From NCBI GenBank assembly GCA_030655675.1, contig JAUSPM010000106.1:1-5202 (forward strand): 5,202 nucleotides of DNA, written 5' to 3'. This document shows positions 5,137 to 5,202 of the stretch, one piece after another (position 1 is the first letter of the stretch; each line of letters starts with the position of its first letter). The stretch comes from Methanosarcinaceae archaeon. GTDB taxonomy: Archaea > Halobacteriota > Methanosarcinia > Methanosarcinales > Methanosarcinaceae. The position numbers were made by a program, and so were the translations under genes. The notes beneath the pieces are model-generated. The model had not been told where the DNA came from, ran no database searches, and was given only the letters and a program-made list of their open reading frames with translations.

Positions 5137-5202
5137 CATGGCACAAGGCTTTGATTTTACGTGCTTTTATCATCAAGTTATATGGTTTTGATTCCATTTT
5201 TC

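Larger units (their letters stand above)
4680..5202. other. Gene-free stretch upstream of the lipocalin-fold gene
   Basis: I see no intact gene here. From left to right it holds the leader and ribosome binding site of the lipocalin-fold gene (4680-4784), its probable TATA box (near 4810), a very AT-rich stretch with two inverted repeats (4841-4868 and 4921-4944), repeat copy 2 with its dead coding tail and terminator (4958-5136), and 66 final bases in which I recognise nothing. Any gene to the right would start outside the window. Confidence 0.75.

Overview
The window looks like chromosomal DNA from a methanogenic archaeon of the Methanosarcinales, most likely Methanosarcinaceae. The basis is the gene content: sn-glycerol-1-phosphate dehydrogenase (the archaeal lipid-backbone enzyme), a UPF0179 protein, a DUF63 membrane protein, an archaeal SpoIIM-family protein and PGF-CTERM archaeosortase-type tails. 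Archaeal signals agree: TATA boxes about 25 bp before plausible start sites, GGTGA/GAGGT ribosome binding sites and a moderately AT-rich composition. The genus cannot be fixed from the sequence alone.

Layout. The left part (149-1748) holds two minus-strand genes: egsA, then UPF0179 76 bp downstream. A short divergent promoter region (1749-1846) separates them from a plus-strand pair, a DUF63 multi-pass membrane protein (start best placed at 1847) and a SpoIIM-family membrane protein that overlaps it by 4 bp. Next comes a convergent region with the decayed tail of a PGF-CTERM surface protein and a strong hairpin terminator. A minus-strand gene (3534-4679) follows, coding for an exported AttH/CrtC-type lipocalin-fold protein. 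The last 520 bases hold its promoter and leader, an AT-rich stretch with two inverted repeats, and a second copy of the same PGF-CTERM tail plus terminator.

How the parts may work together. EgsA makes the glycerol-1-phosphate backbone of archaeal membrane lipids, and the divergent DUF63-SpoIIM pair are both integral membrane proteins, so a membrane-related theme is plausible but inferred. The lipocalin-fold protein acts outside the cytoplasm, with a signal peptide and eight N-glycosylation sequons.

The most unusual structure is the pair of direct repeats (3328-3515 and 4958-5136) flanking the lipocalin gene. Each has the last 40 or so codons of a vanished archaeosortase substrate, with no start codon, joined to a 3' untranslated stretch and a T-tract terminator. 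The coding part is broken differently in each copy (early stop in one, frameshift and PGF-to-PSF change in the other). The terminator hairpin is kept paired in both, including one base-pair swap and several G-U wobbles. I found no RNA gene, CRISPR array or transposase, and no proof of a new defence or mobile system.
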